In this document: positions 1-6,186 of the stretch, piece after piece
How the letters are laid out: every line of letters begins with the position of its first letter
Numbering within the stretch: position 1 is the first letter of the stretch
Assembly (NCBI GenBank): GCA_022571615.1
Contig: JACZXM010000206.1
Span: 1 to 6,186, forward strand
DNA: 6,186 nucleotides
Origin: Acidobacteriota bacterium
Lineage (GTDB): Bacteria; Acidobacteriota; UBA890; WLXD01
Reading direction: 5' to 3'
The notes under the pieces: model-generated
Databases searched by the model: none
The model's input: the letters and a program-made list of their open reading frames with translations, nothing else
What the model was told of the DNA's origin: nothing
Program-made: the position numbers and the translations under genes

Positions 1-746
1 TGGATGGTCTCGATCGGCGCCAGGGTCCCGATCTCGACTTGGATCCTGTTGCGCTCCAATTGCTGGACCGCCAGGTCCAGGGACAGCTGCTTGACCGCCA
101 GGTCGCGCTCGCTGAACACCAGCTCCCAATATGCCTGGTAGGCCTGGAACAGGATGTTCTGCACCTGTTGGCGGAACTGCTCCTCGCTCTGGCGATAGTT
201 GTTTCGCGCCACGATGATCTGCTGCGTGTTGACTTCCTTGCCGAAATTCCGCAGCAGCGGCTGTTGCACCGTGAGCGCCATCGATGCGTTGACCAGCGGG
301 TTGAAGGTGCTGAACGCGTTGTTGGTTACCTGGCGACTCGTATTCCAGGCAATCGACCAGCTGGTGCCGTACTCGAGCAGGTGGCTGAAGGTAAACCCGG
401 CGGCGATGTTCTCGCTGGTGAGCACGTCTGCACCGGCAAGCTGGCTGGTGCCCTGCGAGACATTGCGGCTAAACCGTTGGGGCAGATCGAAGCGAAAGCT
501 CGGATCGAATCTGCCGCGAGCGGAGCTGATGCCTTCGCGCTGGGTGTCGGGCGTGAACGAGGCGATCTGCACCTGCAGGTTGTAGCGCAGGGCCATCTCC
601 ATGGCCTCAAACAGGTCCAAGTCCAGTACCGGTAGCTCCGGCTCGGTCTTCGACCCGAGCATCTGATCCTGCACCTGAGCCCGAGCGACGCTCGGGACAA
701 GGGTCAGCAGCAGCCCCACCAGCACCGCCATCGTCAGCTTTTTCAT
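1..746 (-). CDS. TolC-family outer membrane efflux protein (N-terminal 248 residues, cut by window edge)
   Basis: This is probably the outer-membrane exit duct of the tripartite pump encoded upstream. The reading frame is open from the ATG at 746 to the edge of the window, so the C-terminal part is missing; full-length TolC-family proteins are usually 420-550 residues. Residues 1-23 form a clear Sec signal peptide: a KK start, a hydrophobic core at about 6-20, and an ARA cleavage site before Gln24. Family hallmarks follow: an N-terminal helix (about 42-60, FEAMEMALRYNLQVQ), an ARGRFDPSF segment near 77-84, the strand motif QQPLLRNFG at 161-169, and a long helical stretch from about 170 with EIGTLAPIE near 238-246. 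The start is supported by a GGGGAG Shine-Dalgarno 4 nt upstream and by the signal peptide. It lies 150 nt after permease B, with a strong hairpin between them. The family call is firm; the pairing with the pump is inferred from gene order. Confidence 0.9.
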   Translation of the reverse strand, partial: MKKLTMAVLVGLLLTLVPSVARAQVQDQMLGSKTEPELPVLDLDLFEAMEMALRYNLQVQIASFTPDTQREGISSARGRFDPSFRFDLPQRFSRNVSQGTSQLAGADVLTSENIAAGFTFSHLLEYGTSWSIAWNTSRQVTNNAFSTFNPLVNASMALTVQQPLLRNFGKEVNTQQIIVARNNYRQSEEQFRQQVQNILFQAYQAYWELVFSERDLAVKQLSLDLAVQQLERNRIQVEIGTLAPIETI

Positions 747-750
747 TCGT

Positions 751-756
751 CTCCCC
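751..756 (-). promoter_or_regulatory. Shine-Dalgarno site of the tolC-like gene
   Basis: GGGGAG on the minus strand lies 4 nt before the ATG at 746. It is one of the better ribosome-binding sites in the block. It fits this gene being translated independently after the 150-nt gap rather than by coupling to the permease upstream. Confidence 0.6.
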
Positions 757-777
757 ATCGTATCGTGTCGCCGCTAC

Positions 778-807
778 GTTCCTAGCAGGCCACGGCCTGC
801 TAGGAAC
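778..807. repeat. Perfect 14-bp inverted repeat (hairpin) between permease B and the tolC-like gene
   Basis: Arms GTTCCTAGCAGGCC (778-791) and GGCCTGCTAGGAAC (794-807) are exact reverse complements separated by 2 nt. In RNA this would fold as about 13 bp with a CGUG tetraloop. No run of T follows on either strand, so it is not a canonical intrinsic terminator. It sits inside the operon about 30 nt before the tolC-like start codon. Plausible roles are a leaky attenuator, an mRNA-stabilising or processing hairpin that sets tolC level relative to the transporter, a dispersed palindromic repeat, or a protein-binding operator. The structure is seen directly; the role is unknown. Confidence 0.75.
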
Positions 808-896
808 CGCTCTTGGTTGAGATTTCCGACGCAACGAACTCCGGCATTCTCTTGACGTTCTTGGAGACGGTCGCCCACCGCCCGTGTGGACCCAAT

Positions 897-2153
897 CTAC
901 TCGTACCGCAGGGCCTCCACCGGATCCAGCCGCGCGGCCCGGTTAGCAGGATAGATGCCCGAAATCACTCCGATCAAGGACGAGGTTCCGACCGCGATGG
1001 CAAACGACCACCAGGGCAGTGAGACCGGGAAGCCGGTGGCCAGATGCGCACCGTAGCCGACCGCTGCCCCGATCGCTGCGCCCAGCAAGCCGCCGACCGC
1101 CGCCAGGGCAATGGCCTCGGCGAGGAACTGCAATAGTACGTCAGCGCGCCTGGCCCCGAGAGCCTTACGGATGCCGATCTCGTGGGTGCGCTCGGTAACC
1201 GAGACCAGCATGATTGCCATCACGCCGATGCCACCGACCATCAACGCCACCGACGACAGAGCAACCAGGGTGAGGAAGAAGTACGTCGTGAGGTCGTTCC
1301 ACAACTTCAGCAACGACTCCTGGGTCAGCAGGTCGAAGTCGGGGTCCTGGTCGGCGCGCAGGCCGTGACGGGCGCGCATGATCCCTTCCACCTCGTTCTT
1401 CATCTGCTCGACCGTGTATTGCTCTTTGGCGCGCATCACGATCATCGTTCCCCGCGGCCGGGGGCCGAAGAGCTTACGGAAATTGGTCGCCGGAACAATG
1501 GCGAAATTGTCGGCCTGATCGCCGGCGATCGAGCTCGCCGCCCGCGCCTTGATGGTGCCCACGACGCGGTACTCGCGCCCGCTTACGCGCACGCGACGGT
1601 GGATCGGATCGAGCTGTTTGAACAGTGCCTCACTCGTCGCGTGGCCGAGAACGACGACATCGGAGCGCTGGCGCAGGTCGATCGGACTGATGAAGCGCCC
1701 GCTATCGAGCTCCATGTCACCGGCTTCGATGAATCGCGGGCTCACGCCCATAATCTGTGTCTGGTTGGTGCGATTGCCGCGGAATCGCAGCGTTGCTATT
1801 GCCGGGGGAAATCCCGAGCCGTACATCACGGACACCCGGTGCACGGTTTCGGCAAGCTCGGCGATGAAATCGGCATCCTTGTCGGTGATGTCGGGCCGTT
1901 GGTTCAGCTCGCGAATCTTTTCCATCGAGGTCACCAGCCGACCGCCCCACTTGATCATGAAGAGAGTGTCGGAGCCCAGGCTCTGGATCTGGCCGGTGAT
2001 CGATTGGTCGAAGCCACGGATGAGGCTGGTCATGCCAACGACCATGGTGATGCCGATGACGATACCCAAGACCGTGAGCGCGGAACGCAACTTATGGCCG
2101 CGCAGGCTGGCCCACGCCATCGCCAGCACCTCGCCTGCGATCACGCCACGCAT
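897..2153 (-). CDS. MacB-type ABC transporter permease B (FtsX-like, 418 aa)
   Basis: This is an inner-membrane permease of the type VII (MacB/FtsX/LolCE) ABC superfamily, which couples ATP hydrolysis in the cytoplasm to movements of a periplasmic domain. The layout is classic: a short cytoplasmic N-terminus, TM1 at about 24-45, a large periplasmic MacB-type domain at about 46-285, and three C-terminal helices at about 290-315, 342-368 and 381-401. The conserved cytoplasmic motif TERTHEIGIRKALGA (320-334) follows TM2, where the ATPase docks, and the protein ends in the family signature GIYPANRAARLDPVEALRYE (399-418). There is no fused nucleotide-binding domain, unlike E. coli MacB, so it must use the ATPase encoded two genes upstream. 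It begins 9 nt after permease A with only a weak GATGAG ribosome-binding site. It is a diverged paralogue of permease A, so a heterodimer is likely. The substrate cannot be told. Confidence 0.93.
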   Translation of the reverse strand: MRGVIAGEVLAMAWASLRGHKLRSALTVLGIVIGITMVVGMTSLIRGFDQSITGQIQSLGSDTLFMIKWGGRLVTSMEKIRELNQRPDITDKDADFIAELAETVHRVSVMYGSGFPPAIATLRFRGNRTNQTQIMGVSPRFIEAGDMELDSGRFISPIDLRQRSDVVVLGHATSEALFKQLDPIHRRVRVSGREYRVVGTIKARAASSIAGDQADNFAIVPATNFRKLFGPRPRGTMIVMRAKEQYTVEQMKNEVEGIMRARHGLRADQDPDFDLLTQESLLKLWNDLTTYFFLTLVALSSVALMVGGIGVMAIMLVSVTERTHEIGIRKALGARRADVLLQFLAEAIALAAVGGLLGAAIGAAVGYGAHLATGFPVSLPWWSFAIAVGTSSLIGVISGIYPANRAARLDPVEALRYE

Positions 2154-2162
2154 CGTCTCATC

Positions 2163-3410
2163 TCACTCGTAGCGTAACGCAGCGATGGGATCGAGCTTGG
2201 CGGCTCGGCTCGCTGGGTAGATGCCGAAGACCACCCCCACGATCAGCACCATCGCCAGCGCCGCGGCGACCGACCAGCCGGCCATCACGAACGGCAGCGG
2301 CGAGAAGCTCGCAATGCCCGCGGCGGCCATGTACCCGAGGCTGATCCCGACCAGGCCGCCGAGCAGCGACATGGTCACCGCCTCGACCAAGAACTGCCAC
2401 AGGACCTGCTGGTAGGTAGCGCCGACGGCCTTGCGGATGCCGATCTCGCGGGTGCGCTCGGTAACGACCATCAGCATGATGTTCATGATCACGATCCCCC
2501 CGACCACCAGCGCCATGGCAACGATGCCGATCAGTGCACCGTAGATCCCGGCGGTGAACTGCTTGTACAGGTTCAGGAAGGTGTCCGAGCTGGTGATCGC
2601 GAAATCGTCGTCATCGCCCGGCCGCAGGCGATGGCGCAGACGCATCAGCATGCGGGCCTCCTCCATCGATTCCTCCACCATCTCCGGTGAGCGGGGCTTG
2701 ACGCTGAACCGCAGCGAGCCCCGAGAGCCGAACAGGCGTTGGAAGGTCCCGACCGGGACGACCACGAACTCGTCCTGGCTGAAACCGAACGAGGATCCGC
2801 GTGACTCCGACACCCCGATGACGCTGAAGTGAAGGCCGTCGATGCGGATGCGTCGTCCCAGGGCACTGGCAGCGGGCAGTCCCGGAAACAGCTGCTCGGC
2901 GATGTCGGCACCCAGTATCACGACCGGTCGATTGCGCTCGGTTTCCAGCGGTGAGAAGTAGCGACCTTCCTGCAAGCCGGTGGAATCGATCAGCGCCCAC
3001 TCGTACGAGCGTCCGTGTACCGAGACACGGCCGAGCGATTCGTTGCCGTAGTCGATCCGCGCGGAGTCGTCTCTACCAGCCGACAGCGCGGCAATGGTGC
3101 TCGCTTCCCGGCGCAGGAAGCGGGCATCCTCCCGCGTCAGGCGAGGGCGATTGCGCATCGCCATCACTTCCTCGTGCGAGAACGCGACCCCTATTCGCCT
3201 GACGGTGTAGACGTCGGCACCTTCGCCGGTAAGCAGGTCGGTGACCTCGGAGTTGACCCCCTGCAGGATCGTCACCACCAGAATGATCGAGCTCACCGCG
3301 ACGATGTTGCCCAGCACGGTGAGGAACGAGCGCAGCTTGTTGGCCCAAATCGCGTCCAGGGCGATGAAGACCCCCTCGGATAGGCCGACGGCGCGCCGTG
3401 GCGGCTTCAT
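2163..3410 (-). CDS. MacB-type ABC transporter permease A (FtsX-like, 415 aa)
   Basis: This is the second MacB-family permease of the block and should sit in the inner membrane with its large domain in the periplasm. TM1 spans about 28-50, the periplasmic domain about 51-285, and the remaining helices about 287-315, 338-365 and 375-398. The motif [15 protein letters not shown] (317-331) and the ending [20 protein letters not shown] (396-415) closely match permease B, while the periplasmic domains have diverged strongly. It has no ATPase domain of its own. Its ATG at 3410 overlaps the ATPase stop codon as ATGA and no Shine-Dalgarno is visible before it, so translation is probably coupled to the ATPase gene. 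TM1 carries a polar Asn35 in TVLGNIVAV where permease B has Ile. The family assignment is secure. Pairing with permease B on one ATPase dimer is inferred; two separate homodimeric pumps sharing the ATPase are the alternative. Confidence 0.93.
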   Translation of the reverse strand: MKPPRRAVGLSEGVFIALDAIWANKLRSFLTVLGNIVAVSSIILVVTILQGVNSEVTDLLTGEGADVYTVRRIGVAFSHEEVMAMRNRPRLTREDARFLRREASTIAALSAGRDDSARIDYGNESLGRVSVHGRSYEWALIDSTGLQEGRYFSPLETERNRPVVILGADIAEQLFPGLPAASALGRRIRIDGLHFSVIGVSESRGSSFGFSQDEFVVVPVGTFQRLFGSRGSLRFSVKPRSPEMVEESMEEARMLMRLRHRLRPGDDDDFAITSSDTFLNLYKQFTAGIYGALIGIVAMALVVGGIVIMNIMLMVVTERTREIGIRKAVGATYQQVLWQFLVEAVTMSLLGGLVGISLGYMAAAGIASFSPLPFVMAGWSVAAALAMVLIVGVVFGIYPASRAAKLDPIAALRYE

Positions 3411-4156
3411 TGGGTTGCCGGTGCGGCCGCCCGCTTCGGCGTCTGGCGCTCATCGCTGACGATCCGGCCATCGAGAAAACGCGTCACGCGGTGCGCATAG
3501 ACGGCGATATCGCGCTCGTGGGTTACCACGATCACGGTCTGGCCGCTCTCGTGCAGGCGGATGAATAGCTCCATGACCTCATACGAGGTCTTGCTGTCGA
3601 GGTTCCCGGTGGGCTCGTCCGCAAGCAGGATCGCCGGGTCGTTGACCAGGGCGCGCGCAATCGCCACCCGCTGCCGCTCACCACCCGACAGCTCGTTGGG
3701 GCGATGGTCGGCGCGATCTGCCAGCCCGGTGATCTCGAGTGCGTGCAAGGCTCGCTGCCGCCGCTCTCGCCCCGAGCAGCCGGCGTAGATGAGCGGTAGC
3801 TCCACATTGTGCAGCGCGGTCGCTCTTGGCAGCAGGTTGAAGGTCTGGAAGATGAACCCGATCTCCTCGTTGCGTACCGCCGCCAGCTCGTTGTCATCGA
3901 GGTGGCTGACCTCGTGCCCATTGAGCTTGTAGGAACCACGGGTGGGCGTATCGAGGCAGCCCAGAAGGTTCATCAGGGTCGATTTGCCGGAGCCCGAAGG
4001 GCCCATGATGGCGACGAACTCGTTCTTCTCGATGTCGAGATCCACATCCAGCGATGCCTCGACCTTGAGCTTGCCCATGTCGTAGATCTTGCTCAGACCA
4101 CGAATCTCGATGATTCGCCGCTTGCCGTCGCCGTTGCCCACGCCCTCGTCGCTCAT
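3407..4156 (-). CDS. ABC transporter ATP-binding protein, MacB/LolD class (249 aa)
   Basis: This is the cytoplasmic ATPase that powers the two permeases. All ABC motifs are intact: Walker [10 protein letters not shown] at 52-60, Q-loop Gln104 ([10 protein letters not shown]), signature [15 protein letters not shown] at 156-170, Walker B AILLADEP at 175-182 with catalytic Glu181, D-loop GNLDSKT at 184-190, and the switch His213 in VTHE. The FQTFNLLP and [11 protein letters not shown] segments are typical of the LolD/MacB/FtsE branch. A length of about 249 residues is normal for a stand-alone subunit. The N-terminal 13 residues are a polar, glycine-rich extension and the last 15 or so are an Arg/Ala/Pro-rich tail. 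The start is supported by AAGGA 3 nt upstream. Its ATG overlaps the adaptor stop codon by 4 nt, and its own stop overlaps the start of permease A by 4 nt. Both overlaps indicate tight translational coupling and fixed stoichiometry. Confidence 0.96.
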   Translation of the reverse strand: MSDEGVGNGDGKRRIIEIRGLSKIYDMGKLKVEASLDVDLDIEKNEFVAIMGPSGSGKSTLMNLLGCLDTPTRGSYKLNGHEVSHLDDNELAAVRNEEIGFIFQTFNLLPRATALHNVELPLIYAGCSGRERRQRALHALEITGLADRADHRPNELSGGERQRVAIARALVNDPAILLADEPTGNLDSKTSYEVMELFIRLHESGQTVIVVTHERDIAVYAHRVTRFLDGRIVSDERQTPKRAAAPATQ

Positions 4157-5448
4157 GTTTCCTTGGTCTCTCCCGTCGCCTTGCGCCGGCGGGGCGCCTT
4201 CTCGGCTTCGACGCGTTCTCCGGTCTGCAGGGTGCGAATGACATTGAACGGGCCGACCACGACCTCGTCGCCGTCCTGCAAGCCCTCCAGAACCTCGAAA
4301 TGCCGATCGCCGGCGATACCGATCTGAATCGGCACGAAGACAACGCGCCCATCACGGACGACGAAGGCGCCTTCGGCCTCTTCAAGCTCGCTGTCGTCGG
4401 TGGCGCCGGGCTGCTCGATCTCGGCCATCAGCTGCTCGATCGGGTCGCGCTGCACGATGTTGCCCTGCTCGTCGAGCTCCACCTCGCGCAGAATCAGCGA
4501 CTGGATCGGCACCGCTAGCGCCGACTCCCGGGTGGCGGTCGTGATGTCAGCGGTACAAGAGAGCCCCGGCCGGGCACCGAGGACGGTGTCGAGCAGGCGC
4601 ACGACCACCTTGAAGTTGATCGCCTGGTTCGCACCCGCCTGCAGCGAGCCGATCGGGCTCTTGCCAACCTCGCTGACCTGAGCGGAAAACACCACGTCGG
4701 GGAAGGCATCGATGCGCACCTCGGCCGGCTGTCCGACGGTCACGTTGACGATGTCCGTCTCGTCGATCTCGATCTCGGCCTCGACCACCGACAAATCGGC
4801 AATGGTCAACAGTACGGTGCCCGGGTTGTTCATCGTGCCGGTGACCGCGGTCTCGCCTTCCTCGACGTTAAGCTTGGTAATCACCCCGTCGATCGGAGAG
4901 GTGAAGGTGACCAGCGACAGGTCGTACTGCGACTGCGTGAGCTGCGCGCGGAGGCGCTCGAGGTCCTGGGAGCGCATCTGCACGGCCCGCTCCTCGCGGC
5001 GCACGGCCTGCAACGCATCGAGATACGCCTCCTCGGACAGAAGATCTTGCTCGTACAGGCCTTGCCGACGGTCCAGAGTCGTCTGCGCATACTCGAAATT
5101 CTGCCGCGAAAGCTCCACGTTCGACTCGGCCGCGGCGATCGACGCCTGCACCTGATCGACTGCGCTGCGGTAGCGGACCGGATCGATACGCAACAGGAAG
5201 TCCCCGATTTGAACCTCCTGGCCCTCTTCCACCGTCAGCTCGACGATCCGTCCCATGACGTTGGAGGAGATGTCGACTTCCTTGAACGGCCGGATCTTCC
5301 CCGAACCCGTCACCAGGGCGGCCAGATCTCGATGTGCCAGCACCTCGACCTGGACCTTCACCGCCTTGGGGGTGCGGTTCATGTTCGCGTACGTTCCGGC
5401 CGCGAGGGTACCGATAACCCCGACGCCGATCAGAGCTTTCTTGAGCAT
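4153..5448 (-). CDS. Periplasmic adaptor (membrane fusion) protein, MacA/HlyD type (431 aa)
   Basis: This is probably the periplasmic adaptor joining the inner-membrane MacB-type permeases to the TolC-like duct. Residues 5-20 form an N-terminal hydrophobic anchor with no lipobox cysteine, so it is likely membrane-anchored or Sec-exported. The two halves of the lipoyl (barrel-sandwich) domain are at about 57-90 ([19 protein letters not shown]) and 179-219 ([16 protein letters not shown]). Between them, residues 93-178 are a charged heptad-like stretch expected to form the alpha-hairpin that meets the outer-membrane protein. A beta-barrel domain spans about 220-305 and ends in [14 protein letters not shown]-terminal membrane-proximal domain follows, including [14 protein letters not shown] at 387-400. 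Residues 322-359 are an unusually acidic, low-complexity insertion, and the tail is basic ([12 protein letters not shown]). It is the first gene of the block. A GGAG sits only 4 nt before the ATG. The family is certain; RND-type adaptors look similar, but the gene order favours the MacA role. Confidence 0.94.
   Translation of the reverse strand: MLKKALIGVGVIGTLAAGTYANMNRTPKAVKVQVEVLAHRDLAALVTGSGKIRPFKEVDISSNVMGRIVELTVEEGQEVQIGDFLLRIDPVRYRSAVDQVQASIAAAESNVELSRQNFEYAQTTLDRRQGLYEQDLLSEEAYLDALQAVRREERAVQMRSQDLERLRAQLTQSQYDLSLVTFTSPIDGVITKLNVEEGETAVTGTMNNPGTVLLTIADLSVVEAEIEIDETDIVNVTVGQPAEVRIDAFPDVVFSAQVSEVGKSPIGSLQAGANQAINFKVVVRLLDTVLGARPGLSCTADITTATRESALAVPIQSLILREVELDEQGNIVQRDPIEQLMAEIEQPGATDDSELEEAEGAFVVRDGRVVFVPIQIGIAGDRHFEVLEGLQDGDEVVVGPFNVIRTLQTGERVEAEKAPRRRKATGETKET
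4160..4164 (-). promoter_or_regulatory. Shine-Dalgarno site of the ABC ATPase gene
   Basis: AAGGA on the minus strand, inside the last codons of the adaptor gene, lies 3 nt before the ATPase ATG at 4156. It supports that start despite the ATGA overlap with the adaptor stop codon. Confidence 0.55.
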
Positions 5449-5505
5449 GAACTCCGTCGTTTCTGCCCGTCGCGGGGGAGCGAACGATGGTGAGCCTCGT
5501 GCATC

Positions 5506-5534
5506 AGAGTAATCAGGTCACGTGGCACGGGCAA
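5506..5534 (-). promoter_or_regulatory. Candidate sigma-70-like promoter of the efflux operon
   Basis: Read on the minus strand, TTGCCC (5534-5529) and TACTCT (5511-5506) are separated by 17 nt, with a TG a few bases before the -10. The start would fall near 5499 and give a leader of about 50 nt before the adaptor ATG. The -35 matches consensus at 4 of 6 positions and the -10 at 3 of 6, so this is a weak prediction. The only support beyond that is its position. Confidence 0.3.
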
Positions 5535-5670
5535 GCACACTGCCGCGGCCGGCATTCCCCGCTAGTGGGCGGTTGACAGTCACTGCTGAACGGCTCGTTC
5601 ACTCCTAACTGTGCCGTCGGTGGCGCCCGTATTCGGTCTGCCACGGGCTGCTCGAGGGCCGCCGGCACCG

Positions 5671-5679
5671 TGCTACACT
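5671..5679 (+). promoter_or_regulatory. Candidate extended -10 promoter of the HtrA-like gene
   Basis: TGCTACACT matches an extended -10 (TGn plus TACACT at 5674-5679). No recognisable -35 lies 17 nt upstream (CTCGAG at 5651-5656), which is tolerable for an extended -10. Transcription starting 6-7 nt after the -10 would begin at or next to the ATG at 5686. No Shine-Dalgarno lies before that ATG, so the mRNA would be leaderless. Confidence 0.45.
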
Positions 5680-5685
5680 CGCTCG

Positions 5686-6186
5686 ATGGAACGGAATCCC
5701 TTTAGCCGACAGCTTTGGAGCACCCTGGCGCTGATCTCGGTCCTGTTGCTGGCGGCGGTGGGTGGCAGCTATATGGTCGCCCCCGACGGTGCGCTGTGGC
5801 CCGAGGTCGAGCTCGGCGGCCCGATTCCTGTTCTCTCCGTGGGCACCACCCCCGGCGGTGCCTGGAGCGAGGTGGCGCGAGTGCTGGCACCCTCGGTTGC
5901 GGTGGTGGAGGTGTACGACGACGACGGGATGCCACGATCGAGCGGCTCCGCCGTGGTCGTCCGAGCCGATGGCTATTTGGTGACCAATTGGCACGTCGTG
6001 CAAGGGGCCGGCCTCATCGAGGTCCTGCTGCACGAGCACCAGACCCTGCCCGCAGAGCTCATCGGTCGGGACCGGGCAACCGACCTGGCGGTGATCCGGG
6101 TCGATACCGAGCCCCTCATCGCGGCGGCGCTCGGCAACTCCGACGAGTTACGGGTCGGGCAATGGGTGGTGGCGATGGGTGCCCCG
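5686..6186 (+). CDS. HtrA/DegP/DegS-like trypsin-fold serine protease (N-terminal 167 residues, cut by window edge)
   Basis: This is a periplasmic quality-control protease of family S1C that cleaves or senses misfolded envelope proteins. A short basic N-terminus precedes a hydrophobic segment at about 12-32 with no clear cleavage site, suggesting a DegS-like membrane anchor. After a linker (about 33-58) the protease domain begins (SEVARVLAPSVAVVEV, 61-76). The catalytic His is His103 in VTNWHVV and the catalytic Asp is Asp133 in ATDLAVIRV. The nucleophilic Ser and any PDZ domains lie beyond the window. The usual GSG turn reads SSGSAVVV (85-92), with Ala at the third position, a small departure. 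The ATG at 5686 is chosen because it begins the anchor and follows a -10-like element; no Shine-Dalgarno is visible. The gene diverges from the pump operon. Family call strong; DegP versus DegS type is undecided without the C-terminus. Confidence 0.92.
   Translation, partial: MERNPFSRQLWSTLALISVLLLAAVGGSYMVAPDGALWPEVELGGPIPVLSVGTTPGGAWSEVARVLAPSVAVVEVYDDDGMPRSSGSAVVVRADGYLVTNWHVVQGAGLIEVLLHEHQTLPAELIGRDRATDLAVIRVDTEPLIAAALGNSDELRVGQWVVAMGAP

Larger units (their letters stand above)
5449..5685. other. Divergent intergenic region between the pump operon and the protease gene
   Basis: This 237-nt non-coding stretch separates two divergently transcribed units, so it should hold the control region of both. 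I see no convincing ORF, RNA gene or terminator. Candidate promoter elements for each direction are listed separately. The sequence also holds CACGTG (5519-5524), a possible regulator half-site, and a short CCCG/CGGG hairpin (5466-5476) that would fall in the leader of the pump operon. Confidence 0.7.

Noticed and set aside
39..635. Plus-strand ORF (198 codons) opposite the tolC-like gene
   Set aside because: The minus strand gives a TolC-family protein with signal peptide and family motifs over the same bases, so this is a shadow ORF.
778..807. Reading the palindrome as an intrinsic terminator ending the pump operon
   Set aside because: Neither strand has a T-run after the stem, and the next gene in the same direction starts about 30 nt later, so I list it as an inverted repeat of unknown role.
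1182..2177. Long plus-strand ORF (331 codons) opposite permease B
   Set aside because: It lies entirely antisense to a well-supported permease. Its translation is rich in His, Arg and Asp with no recognisable domain, as expected from the opposite strand of GC-rich coding sequence.
3809..4327. Plus-strand ORF (172 codons) across the ATPase/adaptor junction
   Set aside because: It is antisense to two certain genes, including the Walker A region of the ATPase, and shows no domain of its own.
3894..4385. Minus-strand out-of-frame ORF (163 codons) spanning the adaptor end and ATPase start
   Set aside because: It is another frame of the two real genes, with an Arg/Pro/Ser-rich composition typical of frame-shadow ORFs.
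5573..5603. Perfect -35 hexamer TTGACA on the plus strand upstream of the protease
   Set aside because: No good -10 lies 16-18 nt downstream; the best, TTCACT at 19 nt, matches only 3 of 6. The TGCTACACT element beside the ATG is the better candidate.
5605..6039. Minus-strand ORF (144 codons) opposite the protease start
   Set aside because: It covers the intergenic region and the protease antisense, and its translation resembles no protein family. The plus strand has an intact HtrA N-lobe.

Overview
The window is a GC-rich, densely coded stretch of a Gram-negative bacterial chromosome. The genes encode an outer-membrane channel, a periplasmic adaptor and an HtrA-type protease, so a cell with two membranes is certain. 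Which phylum is less clear. A stand-alone ATPase followed by two MacB-type permeases and a TolC-like protein is an arrangement I associate with Acidobacteriota and similar deep lineages, but the sequence alone does not settle this.

Layout. Bases 1-5448 hold one five-gene block, all on the minus strand. In transcription order it is: a MacA/HlyD-type periplasmic adaptor (5448-4153), an ABC ATPase of the MacB/LolD class (4156-3407), MacB-type permease A (3410-2163), MacB-type permease B (2153-897), and a TolC-family outer-membrane protein (746 down to the window edge, cut off). The first three genes overlap by 4 nt (ATGA) at each junction. The two permeases are 9 nt apart. A 150-nt gap before the tolC-like gene carries a perfect 14-bp inverted repeat. 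Bases 5449-5685 form a divergent intergenic region. From 5686 a trypsin-like serine protease of the HtrA/DegP/DegS type runs on the plus strand and leaves the window.

How the genes work together. The block encodes every layer of a tripartite ABC pump: an ATP-hydrolysing subunit, two non-identical permeases that probably pair as a heterodimer on an ATPase dimer, an adaptor across the periplasm, and an outer-membrane exit duct. Such pumps export macrolides, peptides, siderophores, lipids or other envelope substrates, and nothing here identifies the substrate. The divergent protease suggests, but does not prove, an envelope-stress setting.

I found no mobile element, CRISPR array, RNA gene or clearly new system. 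The points most worth a second look are the perfect palindrome before the tolC-like gene, the probable leaderless start of the protease, the heteromeric permease pair and an acidic insertion in the adaptor.
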